From: Macquaria australasica
Lineage: Eukaryota > Chordata > Actinopteri > Centrarchiformes > Percichthyidae
Direction of reading: 5' to 3'
Assembly (NCBI GenBank): GCA_005408345.1
Contig: SEMN01000708.1
Coordinates: forward strand, 62,001 to 126,000
DNA length: 64,000 nt
This document shows positions 29,801 to 40,350 of the stretch, piece after piece (within the stretch, counting starts at the first letter, position 1; every line of letters starts with the position of its first letter). Position numbers and translations under genes: made by a program. The notes below the pieces were generated by a model that worked only from the letters and a program-made list of their open reading frames with translations, did no database searches and was not told the origin of the DNA.

Positions 29801-31106
29801 CTCTTTGGTTGAACTGCTGACAGCTCAGACATTTTACATATTTTTGATGTATTTTATTATGTTTTATGTTCAAGTCTTTGTGTGTTTCACTTGGCTGCTG
29901 CACAAATTTCCCCCCTGGGTGAAGTTCAAAGACAAGTGCAGCCTGTGAGGAGGGTGCTGCATACAGAGCTTCACTATAAGGGGCCATAAGCTAGAAGAAA
30001 AAGGGAATTGCTGCCTTAATGAGTTTTCTAAGAGGTGTAAATGGTCCCGGGTTATTTCTTTTTGGTAAATCACATGTTATAAATTTGTCTAAACGTTAGT
30101 GGAGAGGTGGCCTCCTCACAGCAGGCAGAGCAGCTGACTCACCGTCCCAGGAGAAGGTCTCGTCCCACACGGACCACATCTGCACGGTGAAGAAAGGCGC
30201 CCAGCACACCACGTACGCCAGCACGATCACGAAGGTCATCTTCACCGTGCGTAATTTGGCGCGCGAGATGGTGCTGACGCTGCTGACCGAGTTCCTGACC
30301 AGGATCCCGCCCTTGGTGGCCTCAACCACCGCGCCGACGCTCTTCCTCCGGGTCTTATATTTGAGATTCTTCCAGATTGTGCGGCAGATGAATCCGTAGC
30401 AGAACACCAGCACGGCCACAGGCACGAGGAAGATCCCGGCTGTGATCCAGGTGATGTAGGCGCGCACCCCCCACGGCTCCACGAAGTGTCCCCAGCAGTC
30501 GTAGACAGCCGAGCCGGGGCGCACCTCGCTCAGGGAGAAGATGAAGTACTGCGGGGTGCTGAGGACCAGGCTGCACGCCCAGGTGGAGCCGATCATGATG
30601 TGCGCGCGCTGCGTTGGCTGTTGGAGCGTCTGTAGCGGGTGGCAGATGGCGATGTAGCGGTCCAGGGTCATCATCACCATCATGTAGGTGGAGGCGAACA
30701 TGCCCAGCACCTGCAGGTGCTTCACAATGCGGCACAGAAAGTCCGGCCCGTAGAAGCGGAAGGTGATCTCCCAGCAGAGCTGCGGCAGCACCTGGAAGAA
30801 GGCGACCACCAGATCCGCCAGGCTCAGGTGCTTCATGAACAGGTGCATGCGCGACGGTTTCCGCCGGGTTTTGTACATGGCCAGCAGCACGCTCACATTC
30901 CCCACAACGGCCGCGAGAAACGCGAGGCTCAGGACGGTGATCTCGATCTTGGCTACATCCTCGTTCCGTCCAAACAGGTCGGTGTCGTTCCTCTTCCCGC
31001 TGACGTTCCCGGCAGCGGCACCGGTCTCCAGCTGCTGCGTTAAGTTCAACTCCGCGGTGCAGTTTCTGCCCGTGATGTTGCCGGAGCTCTCCGAGGGGAA
31101 GAGCAT
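26870..31106 (-). CDS. avpr1a: Vasopressin/vasotocin V1a-type receptor, complete, two exons
   Basis: Plasma-membrane class A GPCR for arginine vasotocin/vasopressin; V1 types signal through Gq to phospholipase C and calcium. Exon 1 is 31106-30143, ending WDETFSWD with the last codon split G|AC. Exon 2 is 27159-26870 (TGA). The intron is 2,983 bp and lies just before TM7, as known for this family. Total 417 aa (human V1a 418). Visible features: N-glycosylation sequons at N10, N15, N21, N34, N40; TM1 ~54-78; D98 in SLADLVVAFFQVLPQL; C125; D149-R150-Y151; DCWGHFVEPWG in loop 2; SRAKLRTVKMTFVIVLAYVV into TM6; FFTVQMWSVWD; N342-PWIY in TM7; likely palmitoylated C363-C364; C-tail SDSSIRRTTLL. The start is GCCACCATG, a strong Kozak. 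V1a is preferred over V1b or oxytocin-type by sequence feel and by srgap1 linkage. Whether it is the teleost 'aa' or 'ab' paralogue is not resolved. Confidence 0.93.
27160..30142. other. avpr1a intron
   Basis: Contains a diverged 'ggctgcaactaat' copy near 27465-27540 and a clustered, partly tandem set of family-D repeat fragments at 28540-29060. The remainder is AT-rich DNA with no exon signal. The open frames here are short and lack domains. Confidence 0.6.
28540..29060. repeat. Family-D repeat cluster in the avpr1a intron
   Basis: At least three consecutive fragments share CATTCATGGTCCCC, AGGATGA, GGTGATCTCCTGACTTTT, CTAGCGCCACCATGAGGTTG and CAACTATTGAATGGATTGC. This suggests internal duplication or nested insertions of one family. 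Confidence 0.7.
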
Positions 31107-31352
31107 GGTGGCCGCTTCTCCTCCGGGCGCACGGAGGTGGCTGCCCCCTGTGCGTTACCGTCACCACCGGACACTGTGGTTGTTAAACTTCTCGATTACT
31201 CCAACGTGTATGTGATGATCACCGGGTTGCGCATGGATACACGAACAGTAAACCGGTCAAAAGTCAAACAAAAACAAAATCCACAATTATGTTTCCACCC
31301 GTGGCGCACAGCAGCTCCTGGTTTGAATCCGCGCTTCACTGCTGCAGATCCA

Positions 31353-31366
31353 GCCTCTTTTAAAGG
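31353..31366 (-). promoter_or_regulatory. TATA-like box upstream of avpr1a
   Basis: On the minus strand the sequence reads GCCTTTAAAAGAGG, a TTTAAAA-type TATA box, about 250 bp upstream of the avpr1a ATG. A start about 30 bp downstream (near 31325) would give a 5' UTR of roughly 220 bp. The open frame through the region is not coding. Confidence 0.45.
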
Positions 31367-31399
31367 CTCCTGCCCCTGAGACCAGAGACCAAACCCCTC

Positions 31400-33300
31400 C
31401 GTGCCCACACACTCAAAACACACACACATACATATACCTCAACCCTGCACACACACTCTTCCTCTTCCCTCCCACCCACTTAACAACACACAAGATAAAG
31501 TGGAGCCTGCAGCAGGAATCTGCTGTATCTCTGCTGAGTGTGTGGAAAGAGAAAGTTAATAAACCAAAATGTCTTTTACTTTTTATCAAGGCTGTAAATG
31601 ATTGTGGAGGGTCATTTTACCCAGATAACATTATATTTTAGCCTTTCAAATTTTCTTATATATATTTTCATTTTTGAGCTTTTGCATTAAAGCTTTTCTA
31701 TTTTGCATTTCAGGATTTTACAACATCAGTTTGTCTGATGAAGCAGCCCCAGCACAACGTTTACTAAAAGCTGAATAATACTTACATAACTTTATAAACT
31801 TTCTTTTCTGCAGTCAACCTTGACTCGCCTCCTCATCACTACCTGTCACAACAACAACAACAACAAGGACATTATTTTGAATGTCAGTAAAAGCGATGAC
31901 GTCTTTGAATGTCTTGTTTTGTCCGAACAACTCAAAAAACCAAAGATATTAAATTTACAGTGATGCAAAGCAGCAGATCCTCACATTTGAGAGGCTGGAA
32001 ACACAAAATGTTGGTGTTTTGATTAATTCATTTATAATTTCTGCAACCACTCAGTAACAGAAGAGCATTCCTGGAATACATCAAATTAGCATCTAGGCTA
32101 ATTAACGCCGCCCGATTCCCCCTGAATGTTGATTTAACCTAACATTTATTCTGACCATGACATGCTGTGTGAGTGAGTCTGTGCGGCATTAGTGTGTTTA
32201 AGTGGAGATAACCTGATAACCTCAGGCTCGCGCTTGTTTTCTCAGCGTTTAGGAAGAAACCAAACTGCCTGTTTGCTGAGACAGAAGTGGAAAACTCCTG
32301 CAGGCAAATACATCAAGTATCCAAGTTACAGCACAGAGATGCACACAAAGTTTCCCTGACAGCAACAATCTCCTGAAGTTCTCTCTCCTTAAACATTCTT
32401 ACATATGTTTGTTTTTATCTTTTGTCATTTACCTCAATGAATTCTTCGAAATCCAAACAAACCAATGAATACATTATACATGAACAACAGAGAACAAACA
32501 CTTGAGTTATTCTCCTGAAGAGCTGCTTGTCTTCCTACTTTTATTTTATCAGCTCAGCGTGAAATTTGACTTTCGTGTGAGAATGGAGGAAGTCAAAAAT
32601 GTTTTTGCTAATCTGACAGATAGAAACATGCTAACAGCAACATATAGGCCTGTTTGGGAACCAATAAGAATTAAAGCCGTCAGGAGAGCAAGACCAAAAT
32701 CAAATACGTACTGGTATTCTCTTTTGAACCTTGTCAGCCCAGTTTCAGCCTATATTTGTTTACATTTTGCCAAACTGATGCCATTAAAAGTATGCCAAAT
32801 TAGCTATTAGCACTTCCTGTTTGCAGTGTACCCGCGGATGTGCAGACAACTATCACTGGATTACTTTGATACTGAAGAAAAGTTAAAAATGTGATGATTC
32901 TCAGGCAAGTTCTGACGCGTCTTTTTCCTATGATTTCTAAGCGGATTTATGGACGTCTGATGGACATCAGAGATGATGATATCCTCGGGAAGTGAAAGTC
33001 ACACTGAGTGATATCAGTGTGTTTCAGGAGAGCGATCCTCTCGCAGGATCTTTGCCTGCCCTTCAACTCTCCGGCGCCCCCCTGTGGAGGCTTTTCTTTG
33101 TCCTTCTGAATGTCTGTTACAGACCTGATCCTGTAATCTCCTGATGGTTAAAATGGCGTCCAGAACGATGAGTTAAATTACAGAGGAATACAGTGACTAT
33201 TTCATCCTCCACCTCCCCTGTAATGTTAATCCCGTCTGAATGGGGTTTTAGTACTTAGTAGCCTACTTTTAGCAACAGTTGTAGTTGCTCCCTGCACAGT
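31400..33300. other. avpr1a 5' flank, no gene seen
   Basis: Contains short CA and CAA runs (31412-31426, 31850-31864), a 'ggctgcaactaat' family fragment at 31905-32050 and the family-B copy at 32515-33020. The long compound microsatellites discussed for the avpr1a 5' region in some rodents are not present near this promoter. Confidence 0.5.
32515..33020 (+). repeat. Family-B dispersed repeat, near-complete copy with short ORF
   Basis: Collinear with 22085-22560 (GAGAATGGAGGAAGTCAAAA, TTTGCTAATCTGACAGATAG, TTTACATTTTGCCAAACTGA, CTAAGCGGATTTATGGACGT). An open frame at 32502-32810 (102 aa) ends AYICLHFAKLMPLKVCQISY, parallel to the 22120 frame. No known domain. Confidence 0.75.
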
Positions 33301-33329
33301 TAAAATTTTCAAAGCAAAAGTCCCCCAGT

Positions 33330-33600
33330 TTGGGAAATAAGCTTGTTTGCTTTCTATCGGAAAGTTAGATGAGAAGATCAGAAGGCTGATACCTCGCTCA
33401 TGTCTGTCTGTTAAATATGAAGCTACAGCCAGCAGCCGGTTAGCTTAGCTTAGCATAAAGACTGGAAACAGGGGGAAACAGCTAGCCTGGCTCTGTACAA
33501 AGGCAACAAAATCCACCTACCAGCACCTCCAAAGCTCACTAACTAACATGTTATATCTTGTGTGTTTAATCACTTCAAAGTCCTTTTTCTTTTAGAATAA
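33330..33600 (+). repeat. Family-A repeat, near full-length
   Basis: Best single-orientation copy: TTTGGGAAATAAGCTTGTTT, AGCAGCCGGTTAGCTTAGCT, GACTGGAAACAGGGGGAAAC, AGCTAGCCTGGCTCTG, AACAAAATCCACCTACCAGC, AACATGTTATATCTTGTG. Directly followed by the LTR-like copy at 33635. Confidence 0.8.
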
Positions 33601-33634
33601 AGCTGTAGAATGTATTGGTTTCTTGTATACAAAC

Positions 33635-34029
33635 TGTGGTGGAAATTTGGTATTTCCTTGTGGAGAAGTGAACAAATAAAATGATGATCCAAGAAACAGT
33701 TTGGCATTTGCATATTTAATTAAGAAAGAAGAGTAAACAAAAAGAGAGAGCGAGAGTCAATCTATTAACATACAGAGAGAAAGGGAAGGATATCATCATC
33801 TGTCCCGCGCTAACAAGAGTCATATCCAAGTATCAGTACACAGGGCAGACTGTTCTGTATCAGCCCTCGTAACAAACAAGTTGTCCTTCAGAGACCAAAA
33901 CAGGATACCAATGTACTTTACATCAGAAGAGACCCAAGAGAGAAAATATCAAAGTACACAAAGTGCTGGTTAAAGAAATCAGGTTATTACTTGAATACAC
34001 ATCTGGTAATAGGGAATTTTGCCCTTACA
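33635..34029. mobile_element. Truncated LTR-like copy
   Basis: Starts TGTGGTGGAAATT and ends TTTTGCCCTTACA, with TG/CA ends. It shares ordered blocks with the solo LTR at 34922: CAAATAAAATGATGATCCAA, TATTTAATTAAG, GATACCAATGTAC, TTATTAC. It is about 150 bp shorter, and its flanks (CAAAC and GAAAG) do not form a clear target duplication. Confidence 0.6.
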
Positions 34030-34701
34030 GAAAGAGTAACAATAAGTAATACTTTATAAATGCTTCCTGCACTTTTTTACCAAGTGGGAACGACAATATT
34101 TGTGTTTGTATCCTCCTCTTCTGTGGCAGAATTTCGTCTTCCCACCGTCCCCTGACACTGGAGTAAAGCACGCTGTACGTTCTTGCACTCGCTGCCTCAC
34201 AAGGCCGCAACTTATTATCTTAATGTCCAATCTATATGCAAGGAGCACGAGTGGAGAGAGGGATTTGGAAGGTACAGAGGCCGACTGTGTTTTTCATTTC
34301 AAGTAGTTGTGCAGAGGCAGAGCAAGCTGCCGATGCAGACCATTACATAATGTGTTGTGGTTAAACAATGGTGGGTAATGGTCGCGGCTGCCAGGAGTCA
34401 TAGATTTATTACTCTGTGATTATGAAACCTGTCAGACACGCTTAACAATGATGCATAACCCAGGCTGGTGTACACACTGATAAGAGCTCAGATACTGGCA
34501 CAGCTGGGAAAGGGCACATGTTACATACAGTCATTTTCTGTTTTAACCAAAAATACAAATTTTTCCATTTGGTTTGGTTTTATTCTGTCACACAACAACA
34601 TACGCATAAGTCACATATCCAAATATTCACCTAAAAAACAACAAAAAAAGACACAAATTCAGTCAAACTTGAAACATGCAGAAACACAAAATAAAACAAA
34701 G

Positions 34702-34707
<6 letters not shown>

Positions 34708-34732
<25 letters not shown>
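34708..34732. repeat. (AT)n microsatellite
   Basis: About 25 bp of AT dinucleotide between the two LTR-like copies. Confidence 0.85.
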
Positions 34733-34733
<1 letters not shown>

Positions 34734-34921
34734 ACTTATTTCTACAGTGGTCCTGGCCTGCCCGAAATCATGATTAACAGCAAGGACGGCCGTAATTGTT
34801 TTATTTCTTTAAATAAAAAGTTTTTACTCTTGTTGTAAAAACTATAATAGAAGACATAACAATGAAAAATGCTTCACAGAAATTTCACTGATGAAAACTA
34901 GACTAAAATGTAGTTTTTGTT

Positions 34922-35468
34922 TGTGGTGGAAATTGTGTATTTCCTTTGAAAAAGTGAGCAAATAAAATGAAGATCCAACAAGCCGTTGTCTTTTGTATAT
35001 TTAATTAAGCAAAGAATAAAACAATCAAATAAAATGGTAAATAAGAATAAAAAGTAAAGCGAGCACACAGAGTCAATCCTATTTCAGCTGAAAGGACAGA
35101 GATCATACACCTAAATGCATATGAAGAGTCTGACCAAGAAGGGAAGATGCTGTCACATATTTATAACCTCACAATACATAGCAGAGAATGGCAAGGATAC
35201 CAGATAGTCTGTCTCCAGCTAAGTTTTCCTGCCCAAGGCTGGAAACCCAGGGCAGACGGTCCTCCAGACTGCAGCTGTCCATCCTCCCAATTGCAAACAA
35301 TTTGTCCTTCAGCAACAACACCCAACCAAGATACCAATGTACCTTACGACAGAGATGTCCCGAGACAGAAATTATCTAAGTGTGTAGAATGCAGACTGAA
35401 TGACTAGAAAACAAGTTATTACACTAAAACATATCTAGAAACAGGAAAAGAGAAATTTTGCCCTCACA
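34922..35468. mobile_element. Solo LTR of an endogenous retroelement
   Basis: A 547-bp segment starting TGTGGTGGAAATTGTG and ending TTTTGCCCTCACA (TG...CA). It is flanked by the exact 5-bp direct repeat TTGTT at 34917-34921 and 35469-35473. It carries an AATAAA near 34960 and no coding region. These are the hallmarks of a solo LTR left by recombination between the two ends of a retroelement. Family and transcriptional orientation are not determined. Confidence 0.75.
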
Positions 35469-35859
35469 TTGTTGACTAAAACTAATAAACATTTTCAGCC
35501 AAAAAGCAAAAATTACATCGCATTCAGTTGCCAAAATTACCTTGTCAGAAGTTAGATTTCCATCCAAATGAAGCGGAAAATTGAATCGTATTTTGGGAAA
35601 AACAGCAAAAGAAAATGCTAATTCTTGCGTGTTTCCATCCACTGCTGTTATGTGAATATTAGGGGTTCCGTTCATCGAGAGAAACAGCTGGTGGCGCTGA
35701 TTCTCCATCATTAAACCATTGCAGATGAAGTGGACGCAACAAGATGATGATGTAATTAAAAGAGCGCCAGTCAAACCTACAAAAGTGAAAAACAATGCAG
35801 AACATGATGGAAATATGGCATTTCATGGCTCCACACAAAAAGCTTCGAAACAGCTTAAT

Positions 35860-36250
35860 TTTGACCGTTATGTTTTCAAGTTTGGGAAAATGCTTGAATT
35901 CAATAAACTCCTTGAAAGATGCTTTGATTTTCAACACAATCTAAAAGGAAAGTTCTTTTCTCGTGTTCACTCACCATTCATAGCTAGGAAGCATTAAATA
36001 ATCCTGATAAATACATACAAATCAAAGTTAATGTGAACAGCTGGTGAAACAAACAAAGTGACAATATACACTGATTTCTGTGGGTGTAAAACAGTTCTGT
36101 AAACTTTATTTTTTGCGTTTGCATTTATAGCAACAATTTAGATGTGACGATAAAGGCTTTGAGAGTCTGGAAATTTTTGGTTTAGGTACCTTGAAAGCAC
36201 TTGAAAAATGCTTGAAATTTACTCTTAAAAAGCTGGACGCACCCTGCACA
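35860..36250. repeat. Dispersed repeat shared with 42040-42365
   Basis: Shares GAAAATGCTTGAATTC, AATAAACTCCTTGAAAGATG, AGATGTGACGATAAAGGCTT, AGGTACCTTGAAAGCACTTG and TTACTCTTAAAAAGCTG with the second copy. Non-coding. Confidence 0.75.
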
Positions 36251-37395
36251 CAGATCTCATGTTTTCGTCTTTTCAGTTGACGTTGAAGTCACGTGCTTCA
36301 TGTATGTCATGATTTATACGCTAAGTCTATTTCTATCGCACTTTGTCGCATTTTTCTTTTATCGATAAACCAACTTTTCCACCTCAGCCGAGCGTAAAAA
36401 CAAACTGAAACTTTACAGACAGATATTCCCTTAACTTTCCAGGACTATTCTGAACTTTTCTGGAATATCGCCAACGTTTCAAGGATAATCTTGATTTTTC
36501 ATCTAATCCTGGATCGGGAATATGAGCAGACGTTAGCGTGGGTCGTCCTCTGGTGGTGATAGTAACAATGTGAACCATCTCTGAATTATTACAACAAATC
36601 GACGTTTTACTGGCCAACACTGAAGCTGAATTACGCACGTATGTTTATTGATCTCTGCAGGTGATGGAAACATCAGTAGCTGATTCATAGAGTACTACAT
36701 TATCATTGATTATGTGGGTTTTCCTGAGCCAGAACTATCAGCATCTGTTCCAGGTGAATGATTGGTATTGATCTACAACACTATCCGGACTCACACATGT
36801 GGCCATTTCCTGCAGTGAGACTGTAAATAAATCCCACTTATTGCCCTTTTGAGTTTAGATCTAGCTGTACTTTAATTAACTATACATTATCCCAGTCGGT
36901 CTGCTGGGCTTCTATATTATCTCCCCGGGTCCTGTTTGGACAGTTCAATACTACAGTAATTCAATATTAAATCAACAACGGTCCTCGGGGCAATATCCGA
37001 GGAGCCAGAGAGGGAAGAGAAGGAGGAAATACAGCAGTGAGAGTGAGAACTGAGATGCCAGTGATGGACTCAAACCCTTTACTGAAGTCAAAGTAACAAA
37101 CCACAGTGAGAAAATAGTCCTTAATGGGTAAAAGTTCTGCATTTAATTTAACTTAATTTAACTAAAATTAGCAGAATTATTAGCAGTAAAAATATATGTA
37201 CATTTTTGGGGGTATTCACAAAATGTTTGACTAAAACTTGCATTTGTGTCTCCTAGAAATTATGTTGACTTGTTTTGTCAGTTACATTTTCAGGGAAACT
37301 TACTTACTTTCTGAATTAAGTTCAACTGCTAACATTTCTTCCAGTAAAGGAAAAAGCCAAATTTTGGTACCACATGAAATTCAATCAGACATCCA

Positions 37396-37520
37396 GAGCC
37401 TGGCTCTGTACAAAGGTAACAAAACTTATCCAACCAGCACCTCTGAAGCTCACTGTTTAACACGTTATATCTTGTTTGTTTAAACCATACAAAAACTGAA
37501 GTGTCAAAATGACAATTCAA
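37396..37520 (+). repeat. Family-A repeat fragment
   Basis: CTGGCTCTGTACAAAGGTAA, ACCAGCACCTCTGAAGCTCA and CACGTTATATCTTGTTTG: the 3' half of the family, without the TTAGCTTAGC core. Confidence 0.75.
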
Positions 37521-38167
37521 AGTTTTACCGGGAGTTTTGAAAGACTAAAATAGCAGTTTGATCCCTGCATTTAGGCATAACCGTCTGCAGCTACATGAAG
37601 CTTTGTTAAACCATGCATAATAATCTTTTACAAAAATACATTTGAATAAATGACAAATGCTGCTGTTTTCTGGAGAGAACAGTCTCTTTTTCTGGAGAGT
37701 TGTTGTCTCTTTTCTATTGTTTTTTTGTTTGTAAAACTCTTCAAATAAGTTATTGTCACGGAGCTCAAACAGGGCTGTTTTTCAGAGTTTCTGAAAAATG
37801 TATATTTCAGAGATACACCATTTGTACCTGACGGCAGTGAATCTTCAGGGAGTTTTTCTCACATTTAATGGAACTCCAGATGTCAACAAACTTTCCCTCC
37901 TCAAGTAAAATAAGTAAAACGTGCAGATGAAGTATATAAACTCCAAAAATGGAAGTAAAAAGTATCAGTGCCTCGAAGCTGTACATCCCACCTCTGCCTA
38001 ATGCTGTGTGGAAATGATTTCATAATTAAATGTGTATTGTCTTAGCTGCAGGACTTGTTGCCACGATCATGTCTGATGGCGTTGGTGAAACACATTCCTC
38101 AGTTTGAGTCCAGCCGCAGAAAACTGCCTATATTTAGTGTCAATCTGCTGCAGTATTGTTTTCTCTC

Positions 38168-38201
<34 letters not shown>

Positions 38202-38774
38202 AGCTGAAATTATAGAAAGAGCTATTTACAAATCTGACCTCTGACCTTACACCATTGTTCTACTCTAAATCCTTGAGTCTCCAATAGATTAAATATCACA
38301 TTTAAAGCTGTCAAAAAATAAAAAAGGCTCTTGACACAAATAGACACTTAAACAATAACAAGGAAGCTCTCAAAAAGCCATTTCATGCTTTGGTTGTATG
38401 GTGATTTTTACACACAGCAAATGGCATCAACAGCTGTTTCCCTGTTTTTAATGTCAAAAAACAGTGATATATACTCATCATGCTTGGTTTATCTGACCAA
38501 CAGTCCAAAACCTAAATATATTTAGTTTACTATCACATAAAGCAATGAAAATAGGCAAAAAGTAACAATGGAGAAGCTTGAAATAGTGACTTTTTGGCAT
38601 ACAACGATTAATCGATGATCAAAATAGTTGCAGATTTATTTTCTGTTGATTGACTAATTGATTAATTGACTAATTGTTGCAGCTCTTTATACAATATACT
38701 TGGAAAACTGTCTCTAATTTAAACTTGCCTCTCTGTGTTGTTGAGGTAACTAAAGCAGCTCTGGCTAATGTGGC

Positions 38775-39543
38775 CAGTGGTGGAATGTAACTAAGTACAT
38801 TTAGTACTGTAGTAAAGTACAATTTTAAGGTACTTGAGTATATCCATTTTATGTTACTTTATACTTGTACTCCTCTACATTTCAGAGGGAAATATTGTAC
38901 TTTTACTCCACTGCATTTATTTAACAGCTTTAGTTGCTAGTTACTTTAAAAAGTAAGTATGATTTTACATACAAAACATATGATAAGATTAAAAAAGATT
39001 AAACCTGTGCTTTCCAGCTGTTTTGGTTTATGAACCGTTACAACAGCAGTGTGTCTTGGGACTCCTTGTTACGTTTCACATGTCTGTGAGTTGTTGTCAG
39101 TTCCACCAAAGAGACATTTCCCCTCTAAACTTCTCACATGGTTTCATTTAAATAACTGTTTGAGGCTCAAATAGGTCAAACTCTCCAATATTTCACAAAA
39201 AAGCAATTAATTATCTCTGGACCCCTCAGATTTATCTGATGACCCCTAGGAGGGGCCCGACTCCCAGGTTGGGAACCACTGGACTAAACCATCTAACTGT
39301 ATATAAAGTAGTTAAAACTAGCTCCACCTTGAGCAGCTACAACAGGAAAATGTTTTAATCTAATAATGTAATACTGTATATAATAATATATCAGTCACAG
39401 GGGACATAATGAGTACTTTTACTTTTGATACTTTAAGTACATTTTTCTGATAATACTTCTGTACTTATACTTCAGTAGAAATTTTGAAGGCAGGACTTTT
39501 GAATGTACTTTTACTTACTAAATGAGTACTTCTTCCACCACTG
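38775..39543. mobile_element. hAT-like non-autonomous DNA element with TIRs
   Basis: A 769-bp element bounded by perfect 11-bp terminal inverted repeats (CAGTGGTGGAA at both ends) with further related subterminal sequence (AAGTACATTTA-type). It is flanked by AATGTGGC (38767-38774) and AGTGTGGC (39544-39551), an 8-bp target duplication with one mismatch, as expected for hAT transposition. No transposase frame is present. Partial relatives lie at 10285-10590 and possibly 20200-20580. Confidence 0.8.
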
Positions 39544-40194
39544 AGTGTGGCAGAGCAGAGAAAAAGAGTGCCGCCTACTGAAATTCAGAATAATTTAAGG
39601 AAAAGATATTTTGGGATTGCAGCGCAAAAACAACCTGATAGATGGAGTGAAAATCAAAAAGGAGCAATTTAAGGATTCCCAGTGGAGCTGTGATGAAGGA
39701 TCATCCACACAGAGAGAAATGAGAACATATAGAACGTATATAAAACAAATGTGTGGGAGAATCAATCTAATAATCAGTGGATGTTTGTCCCTAATTTTCT
39801 CCCAGCTCTGTCAGTCCTTCACGCTCTACGTTAGATTATAACATTTTCTAAAATGTAGGCGCAGGGTGATCACAAGCAGCAGGTGTTAATCTACACAACG
39901 TGACACATTCCCATTTCCTGTGTAGACAGGAAGTTAAAACAACGTAGTCAGAGCACTTCCTTGTTGCTGAAAGGTCAACGTTATTCACACAGTTATCCTC
40001 CCAGTCCTCTGATCTCTCTGCTTTGTCTGGTTTCTGCTCCTCTGTTATGTTTCTTTCTTTTCTTTAGTTTTCAACACGAAACCACAGCTGCACCATTTCT
40101 CACCGTGTTCCGACTGACAGTAACTTCCACACTCTGCTGCACATTGATTTCATTTAGTTTCATAACTCATTTCATAACTAGTGGATTAATCGCC

Positions 40195-40350
40195 GTGACC
40201 TTTTGTACAGACATTCATGATCCCCTGAGGATGAATCCTTATGACTTTGGTGATCCCCTGACTTTTCCTCTAGCGCCACCAAGAGGTTGACATTTATGGT
40301 TTTAAGTGAAATTTCTGGACAACTATTGGATGGACTGCCATGAAATGTTG
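40195..40350. repeat. Family-D repeat fragment
   Basis: CAGACATTCATGATCCCCTG, GGTGATCCCCTGACTTTTCC, CTAGCGCCACCAAGAGGTTG and ACAACTATTGGATGGACTGC. Followed by about 300 bp of AT-rich low-complexity sequence (40360-40660). Confidence 0.75.

Noticed and set aside
30355..31167. 270-aa open frame on the minus strand overlapping avpr1a exon 1
   Set aside because: It is a second frame of the GC-rich receptor exon on the same strand; its translation is arginine/histidine-rich with no domain, while the other frame gives a clear seven-helix receptor.
30639..31215. Plus-strand frames of 134 and 150 aa opposite avpr1a exon 1
   Set aside because: Antisense shadows of a GC-rich coding exon, with no independent evidence of coding.
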